NCBI GenBank assembly: GCA_002413325.1
Contig: DHWT01000035.1
Coordinates: forward strand, 20,560 to 26,544
Direction of reading: 5' to 3'
DNA: 5,985 nt
From: Chitinophagaceae bacterium UBA5175
GTDB taxonomy: Bacteria > Bacteroidota > Bacteroidia > Chitinophagales > Chitinophagaceae
Under the pieces are notes generated by a model that was not told the DNA's origin, made no database searches, and saw only the letters and a list, made by a program, of their open reading frames with translations. The translations under genes were made by a program, and so were the position numbers. Shown in pieces: positions 1-5,737 of this stretch (its first letter is position 1; each line of letters starts with the position of its first letter).

Positions 1-630
1 AGCGGGGTTCCGAGGGAAGATATTTTTCTGACGACCAAACTGGATAATACCGAACACGGGTTTGAAAAAGCTTTAAAGGCTTTTGATAAAAGTCTGAAAA
101 CCTTAAAGCAGGATTATGTTGATTTATACCTGATCCACTGGCCTATTCCGGGCCTGAGAAAAGATTCCTGGCTTGCCCTGGAAAAATTATACGGTGAAAA
201 AAGGGTAAAGGCGATCGGGGTGGCCAATTATAACCTGGCTCTGTTGCATGAATTAAAGCAATACGCCACGATCAAACCTGCTGTAAATCAAATTGAATTC
301 TCCCCCTGGTTATTCCAGGAGAAAATTCTGAATTATTGCAAATCCGAACATATCCAGTTGCAGGCTTATTCACCGATTACCCGGGGACTGAAATTCGGCG
401 ACCCCCGGCTGGTCGCACTCTGTGAAAAATACCAGAAAACACCTGCGCAGATGGTCTTGCGCTGGCACCTCGAACACGGCATATCTCCGATACCCAAGTC
501 GGTCAAAAGAGAAAGGCTGGTGGAGAATTTCGAAGCCGGTCAGTTCAGTATGGAAGCGCAGGATGTTTTAATCATGAATGGATTTCATGAGAATTTCAGA
601 ATCTGCGAAGATCCCGGCCAATATCTGTAA
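1..630 (+). CDS. Aldo/keto reductase, 3' part (5' end outside window)
   Basis: Frame 1 is open from the first base to the TAA at 628-630 and gives 209 residues. This is a cytosolic NADPH-dependent reductase of the AKR superfamily, closest in feel to the 2,5-diketo-gluconate reductase/AKR5-like group that reduces aldehydes and ketones. Visible marks, numbered from the first visible residue, are: TTKL with the catalytic Lys at 13; DYVDLYLIHWP with the catalytic His at 46; GVANYN near 78, where most members have GVSNF; VNQIEFSPW near 97; and the cofactor-binding IPKSVKRERLVENFE near 164. Family members are about 270-280 residues long, so roughly 65-70 N-terminal residues, including the catalytic Asp and Tyr, lie left of the window. 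The ATG at 220 is internal, because the homology continues upstream of it without a break. The gene converges on the OsmC-like gene. The family call is firm, but the substrate cannot be read from sequence. Confidence 0.93.
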   Translation, partial: SGVPREDIFLTTKLDNTEHGFEKALKAFDKSLKTLKQDYVDLYLIHWPIPGLRKDSWLALEKLYGEKRVKAIGVANYNLALLHELKQYATIKPAVNQIEFSPWLFQEKILNYCKSEHIQLQAYSPITRGLKFGDPRLVALCEKYQKTPAQMVLRWHLEHGISPIPKSVKRERLVENFEAGQFSMEAQDVLIMNGFHENFRICEDPGQYL

Positions 631-680
631 AAAATAAATGAAAATTCCGAATGCTGAAAAAACAGGAAGGCGAAACATTT

Positions 681-748
681 GGTAACCACATTTGGATCCG
701 GTGTTCGTAGTGGATTACCGGACGAAACCGTTTTCATTATGACGGTTT
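681..748. terminator. Inverted-repeat region between convergent genes, possible bidirectional terminator
   Basis: Three potential stems lie between the two convergent stop codons. GGTAA-CCAC (681-689) pairs with GTGG-a-TTACC (710-719), nine pairs with one bulged A. TCCGGT (697-702) pairs with ACCGGA (717-722) and competes with the first stem. AAACCGT (725-731) pairs perfectly with ACGGTTT (742-748) across a 10-base loop, and covers the stop codon of the minus-strand gene at 737-739. None is followed directly by a T-run on either strand, so this is not a canonical intrinsic terminator. A termination or 3'-end-protecting role is inferred from the position. Confidence 0.35.
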
Positions 749-1378
749 GCGCTGGATGCTTAGGGCCCCGGTGGGACATTTACCAACCTGGGCAATAATT
801 TCTGCTGAAGAGGCCCCCTGCATACGGATCCACGGATGGGCCTGTGTGTTAAAGACACCCGGTAACTGGGTGACACATCTGCCGGAATGCCTGCAGAAAT
901 CCGGTTTCCAGAGAACCGTTATCTCATCGTTGCCGTACTTAATTTGTTTTTCCGTTTCGCTGTCGTTATAAGCGAATGTCCTGACTACGATTTCGCCCTG
1001 TAGAATTTTCGAAACCGGGCAGGATTTCGCAATATCCGTCAGTTTTTCCCTTTGCTCTGCGGTTACCGGGCTTAAAAATTTTATATCCCGGTCAATAAAG
1101 GTCACCGGTTTATCATCCTTATTGTTCCGGAACAGATTGGCCTGCACGGAAATAGCGGCTATATCCCAGCCCTTTCTGTCAATATACATGCGCAGGGTAA
1201 TCAAAGTGCAGGAAACGACGGATGTCAATAACAAGGTATACGGGTCCGGCCCTTCATCCTGACCTCCGGAGGCCGGGGGTTCGTCGGCAATCAGTTTCCC
1301 GTTCCGCCAGGTGATGGTACACTGATATTTTGTAGTTCCGATTTCTCCGGCTACCGGATGTTCCAGTTTGTAAATCAT
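737..1378 (-). CDS. OsmC-like protein fused to a YjdI-type divergent 4Fe-4S domain
   Basis: This is a 213-residue cytosolic protein made of two recognisable domains. Residues about 10-138 are OsmC/YhfA-like. They carry the two redox cysteines of that family: Cys57 in SVVSCTLITLRMY at the start of the central helix, followed by DRKGW, and Cys120 in AKSCPVSKIL. OsmC-family proteins are thiol-dependent and many reduce organic hydroperoxides, but the YhfA-like subgroup has no settled substrate. Residues about 147-210 match the divergent 4Fe-4S mono-cluster family (E. coli YjdI type), with FCRHSGRCV giving Cys162, His164 and Cys168, and KCPTGAL giving Cys201. That is three Cys plus a conserved His as likely cluster ligands. 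The ATG at 1378 suits the OsmC N-terminus and has no Shine-Dalgarno, as is usual in Bacteroidota. The gene stands alone, divergent from the glycosidase. A thiol/peroxide or electron-transfer role is inferred. Confidence 0.9.
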   Translation of the reverse strand: MIYKLEHPVAGEIGTTKYQCTITWRNGKLIADEPPASGGQDEGPDPYTLLLTSVVSCTLITLRMYIDRKGWDIAAISVQANLFRNNKDDKPVTFIDRDIKFLSPVTAEQREKLTDIAKSCPVSKILQGEIVVRTFAYNDSETEKQIKYGNDEITVLWKPDFCRHSGRCVTQLPGVFNTQAHPWIRMQGASSAEIIAQVGKCPTGALSIQRKPS

Positions 1379-1513
1379 ATATAAAATTTCAAAGGTTTAT
1401 TGCGGAAGGATCCAACAGGATTTTCGGACCCTTTTCCAAATTTATGATCATTTTATTTCAGATCTTAGGGCCCTTTACGGAAGCTATATCCCGGAGATCT
1501 TCGCTTAAAGAAA
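1379..1513. promoter_or_regulatory. Divergent intergenic region between the OsmC-like gene and the glycosidase
   Basis: This 135-bp spacer must hold the promoters of both flanking genes, which are transcribed away from each other. On the minus strand, AACCTTTG (1397-1390) is one base off the Bacteroidota -7 consensus TAnnTTTG. A TTG lies upstream of it, but only 15 bases away, which is shorter than usual. On the plus strand no convincing -7 box was found. Two AGATCT palindromes (1460-1465 and 1495-1500) flank a GGGCCC palindrome (1468-1473). They could be operator-like, but six-base palindromes are common by chance. Confidence 0.35.
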
Positions 1514-4222
1514 ATGAAAAACATGAAACGACTCATACATAAACGAACCCTGTTTTTTTTGCCGGCGATGTTGCTCGCGTTTGCCTGCGTTGCCCAACAG
1601 CCCGTTTGGCAATCCGGAAAATTTACTGTTTACCCCGACCGCATCATGCAGCCGCCTTATACGGCAACAGCTATTTCATCAACGGAATTAAGATCTGATT
1701 ATCAGAGTCCGGCAAATCATTCTATCAGCCCGAAGATCGTCTTCAAATTCAGCATCAATGGGAAAGACAATGAAATGCCATCCGGTATGGATCATCATTT
1801 CAACGATCTCTCCACAAGCGGTTCTGCTGAGACGCCGGTGATCGTTTTTGGCAAACAGTATACCGATTCTTCAACCGTTCCGGCGAATACCTTCCTGGCA
1901 TCCAATACGAAACTTACCATAAGACTGGATATGCGCCGGGTATTGGCGGAACTCAGGGATAAAGGCTATTACACCACATTCAAGGGCGACAGAATTTATA
2001 AAGAGGATCTGAAGGCTGTATATGTTGCGGGGAATACCGCGCCGCTGATCTGGGATTTTGATAACCTGGTGAACCATCCGCAACTGCAGCTGAAGGATGC
2101 GGACGGGGATGGTATTTATGAGACCACGCTGGCCCTGAATGTTCCGCAGGAGAAACCAAAAACTGCCCCGGAATGGCATTTGTCAAAAGATATTTCTGCG
2201 TTCCCGAAATACCGTTCTGAATTCCCGATAGCAGATGCTATTTATAATCTTTCGCTCGAAGAAATGCAGAAAGCCATCGAACCTGACAGTACGTTCAGAA
2301 CCGGAAAGGAATGGGCCGGCGTGTGGACACGGGATATCAGTTACAGCATCATCTTATCCATGGCTTACCTGCAACCCCGGGTAGCAATGAACAGTTTGTT
2401 AAGGAAGGTGAACAAAAAGGGAAGGATCATCCAGGACACAGGCAGCGGGGGCGCTTGGCCGGTATCAACAGACCGGATGATATGGGCCGTGGCTGCTTTT
2501 GAATTGTATAATGCCACCGGCGATCAGGCCTGGCTGAAGCGGGCTTATCAGATCATCCGGAATTCCGTTGATGACGACCTGAATAATATTTATGATCCGG
2601 TAACCGGTCTGGTTAAAGGGGAATCTTCTTTTCTGGACTGGCGTGAACAGACCTATCCCAAATGGATGCAGCCGGCAGATATCTATAATTCAGAAAACCT
2701 GGGGACCAATGCGGTGCACTACCAGGCAAACCGGGTCCTGGCCCGGATGGCGGAATTATTAAATGATCATCCGTCTGCTATCAGATACAATTTTATAGCC
2801 GCCCGGATAAAGAAAGGAATCAACACCTGGTTATGGCAACCGGAAAAAGGTTACTACGGTCAGTATTTGTATGGAAGGAATTACAAAATATTATCTCCCC
2901 GGTCAGAGGCTCTGGGAGAAGCTTTGACGGTATTGTTCGATATCGCCGATTCTGCAAAGCAGCAGCAGATCATCAGCCGCACGCCGCTGACTCCCTTCGG
3001 CATCTCCTGTATTTATCCGCAGATACCGGGCATTCCGCCTTATCATAATGATGCGGTGTGGCCATTTGTGCAAACCTACTGGCTCTGGGCCGCGGCCAAA
3101 GCAGGCAATGAAAAAGCAGCGATGGAAAGTATCAGCGCCATTTATCGTCCCGCCGCTCTGTTCCTGACCAACAAAGAAAATTTTGTTGCGGACAACGGCG
3201 ATTTTATGGGTACGCAGATCAATTCAAGCAATATGCTCTGGAGTCTTTCAGGGAATATCAGTATCATTCACAAACTGATCTTCGGGATACATTTCACCAC
3301 CGGCGGACTTTCCTTCCAGCCCTTTGTGCCCAAGGCCCTTGCGGGTAAAAGGTCGCTGACCCATTTCACCTACCGGAATGCCAGCCTCGATATAGATATG
3401 GAAGGTTACGGGAACCGGGTCCGGTCATTTTATATTGACGGCAGGCGGGTCACGAAGTTTTGGATTCCTTCCTCGTTAACCGGCCGGCATCATATCCGGA
3501 TCGTACTGGCGGATCATTCGTTTTCAAACAGTCCGGTCCATGAAGTGGAAAATGCATACTCGCCCGCAACACCTGCTGTTACCCGTTCTTCCAATGAATT
3601 GTCCTGGCAGCCCGTGGAAAATGCAGAGTACTATGAAGTTTGGAAGAATGGAAGATCCATGGGAAAGACGAACCGGACATCCACAACGATTCGGACGGAA
3701 GGATATGCCGAATACCAGGTGGTGGCCGTTGATGAGAAAGGCTTCCGGTCTTTTGCCAGTGAACCCTATGTGGTAAAGGCGGATGGCGTGGAGCAGGTAT
3801 ATGAGGTGGAGAAATATGCCGGGAAATCCGGTCTGGGTTATAAAGGATTCACGGGTGAAGGTTTTGTGGAAATCAGTAAGGGGATCCATGACACGGTCAC
3901 CATACCGGTCATTGTAACGGAACCAGGACTTTACGTGATGGATCTGCGTTATTCCAATGGGAATGGTCCGGTGAATACGGAAAATAAATCTGCGGTCCGG
4001 ACGCTAAAAGTTAATGGAAAAATGGCCGGCACGCTGGTGATGCCGCAAAGAGGAACAGGTGAATGGTCCAATTGGGGATATAGTAATCCGGTAACAGTGC
4101 GTCTGGATAAAGGCATGAACCAGGTGTCCATCCTCTTTGAGGATTATAATGAGAATATGAACGGGGATATCAACCAGGCCATGCTGGACCAGATGCGGGT
4201 GATCAGATTGAATGGAAAGTAA
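1514..4222 (+). CDS. Secreted six-hairpin glycoside hydrolase with Fn3-like and CBM6/35-like modules
   Basis: This is a 902-residue exported enzyme. Residues 1-27 form a signal peptide, with a basic start, the hydrophobic FFLPAMLLAFA, and probable cleavage in CVA-QQ. Residues about 30-215 are a beta-rich region containing DADGDGIYET (195-204), a motif common in starch-active enzymes. Residues about 235-600 look like an (alpha/alpha)6 six-hairpin catalytic domain. Notable motifs are VWTRDISYS (Asp274), GESSFLDWREQ (Glu370, Asp375), NLGTNAVHYQAN (396-406), HNDAVWPFVQTYWLW (511-525) and NMLWSLSGN (573-581). A beta domain (about 600-670), an Fn3-like module (about 683-755) and a CBM6/35-like lectin module (about 760-900) follow. 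The layout recalls debranching-, GH63- and trehalase-type enzymes. The nearby GH13 gene favours an alpha-glucoside substrate, but I cannot assign a CAZy family or prove the catalytic pair. An alternative start is Met4 at 1523. Confidence 0.82.
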   Translation: MKNMKRLIHKRTLFFLPAMLLAFACVAQQPVWQSGKFTVYPDRIMQPPYTATAISSTELRSDYQSPANHSISPKIVFKFSINGKDNEMPSGMDHHFNDLSTSGSAETPVIVFGKQYTDSSTVPANTFLASNTKLTIRLDMRRVLAELRDKGYYTTFKGDRIYKEDLKAVYVAGNTAPLIWDFDNLVNHPQLQLKDADGDGIYETTLALNVPQEKPKTAPEWHLSKDISAFPKYRSEFPIADAIYNLSLEEMQKAIEPDSTFRTGKEWAGVWTRDISYSIILSMAYLQPRVAMNSLLRKVNKKGRIIQDTGSGGAWPVSTDRMIWAVAAFELYNATGDQAWLKRAYQIIRNSVDDDLNNIYDPVTGLVKGESSFLDWREQTYPKWMQPADIYNSENLGTNAVHYQANRVLARMAELLNDHPSAIRYNFIAARIKKGINTWLWQPEKGYYGQYLYGRNYKILSPRSEALGEALTVLFDIADSAKQQQIISRTPLTPFGISCIYPQIPGIPPYHNDAVWPFVQTYWLWAAAKAGNEKAAMESISAIYRPAALFLTNKENFVADNGDFMGTQINSSNMLWSLSGNISIIHKLIFGIHFTTGGLSFQPFVPKALAGKRSLTHFTYRNASLDIDMEGYGNRVRSFYIDGRRVTKFWIPSSLTGRHHIRIVLADHSFSNSPVHEVENAYSPATPAVTRSSNELSWQPVENAEYYEVWKNGRSMGKTNRTSTTIRTEGYAEYQVVAVDEKGFRSFASEPYVVKADGVEQVYEVEKYAGKSGLGYKGFTGEGFVEISKGIHDTVTIPVIVTEPGLYVMDLRYSNGNGPVNTENKSAVRTLKVNGKMAGTLVMPQRGTGEWSNWGYSNPVTVRLDKGMNQVSILFEDYNENMNGDINQAMLDQMRVIRLNGK

Positions 4223-4230
4223 TAATTTTG
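4223..4230 (+). promoter_or_regulatory. Candidate Bacteroidota -7 box TAATTTTG
   Basis: TAATTTTG is an exact match to TAnnTTTG, the -7 element read by the primary sigma factor of Bacteroidota. It begins on the base right after the glycosidase stop codon and ends 19 bases before the DUF4337 start, which would leave a leader of about a dozen bases. The only TTG upstream (4208-4210) is 12 bases away, too close for a normal -33 element. The promoter is therefore plausible but incomplete, and in an AT-rich spacer the match could be chance. Confidence 0.4.
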
Positions 4231-4249
4231 AAAATTAAATTCAGTATAT

Positions 4250-4765
4250 ATGGAGGAAATTGAAGTGCCTACGGAACATCTTCATGAGGCTATTGAAGAA
4301 AAAACGGAGGAAGCAATTGAAAAAAGTGAAAAAAAGGGCAGCATGGCGATTGCCATTTCAACCGCCCTGATGGCCGTATTTGCGGCGTTGGCCAGCCTGC
4401 TGGCCGGCCATCATGCAGATGAAGCCGTCATTGAACAAATCCGGGCATCCGATCAGTGGGCATTCTACCAGGCTAAGGGGATCAAGGACGAAATTTTAAC
4501 GCTCTCCAACAGTCCGGACAAACAGGCCCGCAGCGCAAAATACAAATCAGAACAGGCCGAAATTCAAAAAGGAGCCAAAGAATCAGAAGCCGCATCACAC
4601 GCGCATCTGGAACATCATTCCATCCTGGCCCGGGCCGTTACCCTGTTCCAGATTTCGATAGCTATTTCTGCCATTGCCATTCTCACAAAGAAACGGTTTC
4701 TTTGGTTTATCAGCCTGGGCATTTCCTGCATTGGGTTATTTTACTTTGTGACGGGTATATTTTGA
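4250..4765 (+). CDS. DUF4337 family membrane protein
   Basis: This is a 171-residue protein with the layout of the DUF4337 family. It has a highly charged, Glu/Lys-rich N-terminus (1-30), a first membrane helix (31-53, Ala-rich), a middle soluble segment (54-124), and two closely spaced helices at 125-146 and 150-171 that end at the C-terminus. The middle segment holds SDQWAFYQAKGIK (67-79), the most characteristic block of the family, then a Lys/Glu/Gln-rich, probably helical stretch (90-115). No catalytic motif or signal peptide is visible, so the first helix probably serves as the membrane anchor. The molecular function of the family is not known to me. The gene begins 27 bp after the glycosidase stop, so co-transcription is possible, though a TAATTTTG box in that gap could give it its own promoter. 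The start ATG has no Shine-Dalgarno upstream. Confidence 0.87.
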   Translation: MEEIEVPTEHLHEAIEEKTEEAIEKSEKKGSMAIAISTALMAVFAALASLLAGHHADEAVIEQIRASDQWAFYQAKGIKDEILTLSNSPDKQARSAKYKSEQAEIQKGAKESEAASHAHLEHHSILARAVTLFQISIAISAIAILTKKRFLWFISLGISCIGLFYFVTGIF

Positions 4766-4954
4766 ATGCCGGCTTAAAGAGGGGGTTATACAAGGGAATG
4801 ATCTCCGGAACTCCGGATTTCAGGACGAAAACATATTTAAAAAATTCTTATAATTATAAGGGTAAAGCCTACTTTTATTCCCCAATCCCACCCGCCCGTT
4901 ACTCCTGAATCTTCCTGCCCTGTGCATTTTTTTTAATCTTCTAAATAATTATTT
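4766..4954. other. Intergenic spacer with a 14-bp palindrome and a pyrimidine-rich leader
   Basis: No gene is supported in this 189-bp spacer. A short 5-bp stem, TCCGG (4804-4808) with CCGGA (4813-4817), follows the DUF4337 stop but lacks a T-run. CTTATAATTATAAG (4847-4860) is a perfect palindrome. TACTTTTA (4870-4877) is one base off the TAnnTTTG -7 consensus and would start a leader of about 70 bases for the lipoprotein gene. From 4878 to 4941 about three quarters of the bases are C or T, including a run of eight T at 4927-4934. These are descriptive observations, and no function is established. Confidence 0.4.
4847..4860. repeat. Perfect 14-bp palindrome, possible operator
   Basis: CTTATAATTATAAG equals its own reverse complement over all 14 bases. 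It lies about 10 bases upstream of the weak -7-like TACTTTTA (4870-4877) and 94 bases before the lipoprotein start. A palindrome placed there could bind a dimeric regulator, but it is almost all A/T, where palindromes arise easily. There is no regulator gene in the window to pair with it. Confidence 0.4.
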
Positions 4955-5506
4955 ATGAAAAAAACGATTGCACTGGCATGTGCCACCATCTTCTTCATGG
5001 CCTGTTCGAATCAAAAATCTGAGGATAAATCAGAGACAAAAGTTGATTCGGCAGCCATGGCACCAGCAAAAACCCAGCCCGCTGAATTTGCGGATCCAAA
5101 GTATGCCGATATTGGCAGATCAGGCCTTGCCTCCTTATCTGCGGGGAATGTGGATGCCTGGATGGGCAGTTTTGCGGATAATGCTGTTTACGTATGGAAT
5201 AGCGGAGACAGCCTTGCCGGGAAAGCCGCCATCACAGCCTACTGGAAAAAAAGAAGAGGCGATGTGATTGATTCCATCAGTTTCAGTAATCAAATATGGC
5301 TGCCGATCAAAGTGAATCAGCCGCAGAGTGTGGAACAACCCGGTGTATGGTTGCTAGGCTGGTACCTTACATCAGCTAAATACAAAACAGGCAAGAGAAT
5401 GGCTCAGTGGATTCATACGGACATGCATTTCGATGCCAATGATAAAATTGACCGCGTGATTCAATACCTCGACCGCGTCCCGATCAATGCTGCGGCGAAG
5501 AAGTAA
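4955..5506 (+). CDS. SnoaL/NTF2-like domain lipoprotein
   Basis: This is a 183-residue exported protein. Residues 1-17 are a lipoprotein signal peptide with lipobox FMAC, so Cys17 is the likely acylated residue. A low-complexity linker rich in Ser, Lys, Glu, Ala and Pro (18-46) follows. Residues about 48-175 fit the SnoaL-like/NTF2-like alpha+beta cone fold. The early helix is GLASLSAGNVDAWMGSFADNAVYVW (57-81), with GKAAITAYWKKRR (89-101) after it. Later beta strands include VWLLGWYLTSA (131-141) and MAQWIHTDMHFDANDKIDRVIQYLD (149-173). This fold is used both by enzymes and by non-catalytic ligand-binding proteins, and no catalytic residues can be named here. The charged residues just after Cys17 could act as a surface-export signal, but the match is weak. 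The gene is monocistronic at its 3' end, since a strong terminator follows. The start lacks a Shine-Dalgarno and sits in an AT-rich leader. Confidence 0.85.
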   Translation: MKKTIALACATIFFMACSNQKSEDKSETKVDSAAMAPAKTQPAEFADPKYADIGRSGLASLSAGNVDAWMGSFADNAVYVWNSGDSLAGKAAITAYWKKRRGDVIDSISFSNQIWLPIKVNQPQSVEQPGVWLLGWYLTSAKYKTGKRMAQWIHTDMHFDANDKIDRVIQYLDRVPINAAAKK

Positions 5507-5530
5507 TCGCAAACAACAGTAAATTATTAT

Positions 5531-5558
5531 AAACGGTATGATGTCATACCGTTTTTTT
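5531..5558 (+). terminator. Strong rho-independent terminator of the SnoaL-like lipoprotein gene
   Basis: AAACGGTATGA (5531-5541) pairs perfectly with TCATACCGTTT (5544-5554). The realistic hairpin has a loop of four (ATGT) and at least seven pairs up to ACCGT. A run of seven T (5552-5558) follows immediately. It begins 24 bases after the lipoprotein stop, and separates that gene from the GH13 gene, which must then have its own promoter. Confidence 0.92.
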
Positions 5559-5593
5559 GTGCCATACCGGATTCATGGTAAATGATCCGTTAA

Positions 5594-5637
5594 GCCGGTT
5601 ATGGAAGCTGAATTCGGTCAGCCGGGATTTAACCGGC
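5594..5637. repeat. 8-bp inverted repeat GCCGGTTA / TAACCGGC upstream of the GH13 gene
   Basis: GCCGGTTA (5594-5601) is matched perfectly by TAACCGGC (5630-5637), with 28 bases between. The arms end just before the weak -7-like TAACTTTA (5644-5651), which is one base off TAnnTTTG. The repeat could be a split operator or a leader stem, but no regulator is visible and chance is not excluded. Confidence 0.35.
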
Positions 5638-5678
5638 CTGTATTAACTTTATCAGGGATTTACTTTTCCCGGGTTCAT

Positions 5679-5693
5679 TCATTTAATAAATGA
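5679..5693. repeat. 15-bp palindrome in the GH13 leader, possible operator
   Basis: TCATTTA (5679-5685) and TAAATGA (5687-5693) are perfect inverted copies around a single A. The site lies 44 bases before the GH13 start codon and downstream of the weak -7 candidate at 5644-5651, where a bound repressor could block transcription. The position and symmetry are seen directly. The operator role is inference. Confidence 0.4.
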
Positions 5694-5737
5694 GCTGACA
5701 GGCGGGGTTCAACTGAATATTATTTAAGCATAACCAT

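Noticed and set aside
220..222. ATG at 220 as the true start of the aldo/keto reductase
   Set aside because: The upstream in-frame sequence carries the catalytic Lys and His motifs of the family, so the gene begins left of the window.
747..971. Plus-strand open frame of 74 codons opposite the OsmC-like gene
   Set aside because: It is antisense to a gene whose protein has clear OsmC and Fe-S motifs, and its own product shows no recognisable family pattern.
759..1473. Ten-base direct repeat CTTAGGGCCC at 759-768 and 1464-1473, roughly flanking the OsmC-like gene
   Set aside because: The first copy is inside coding sequence (the ALSIQ region) and is too short to suggest an element boundary; no target duplication or transposase accompanies it.
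3524..3889. Minus-strand open frame of 121 codons inside the glycosidase gene
   Set aside because: It is a shadow of the Fn3-like/CBM coding region; the plus frame carries coherent domain motifs and this one does not.
4702..4908. 68-codon plus-strand frame running out of the DUF4337 gene into the spacer
   Set aside because: Most of its first half overlaps the third membrane helix in another frame, and the rest is spacer-like sequence with no motif.
4968..5267. 99-codon plus-strand frame inside the SnoaL-like lipoprotein gene
   Set aside because: The overlapping frame has a start, lipobox and SnoaL-like fold pattern; this alternative frame has none.
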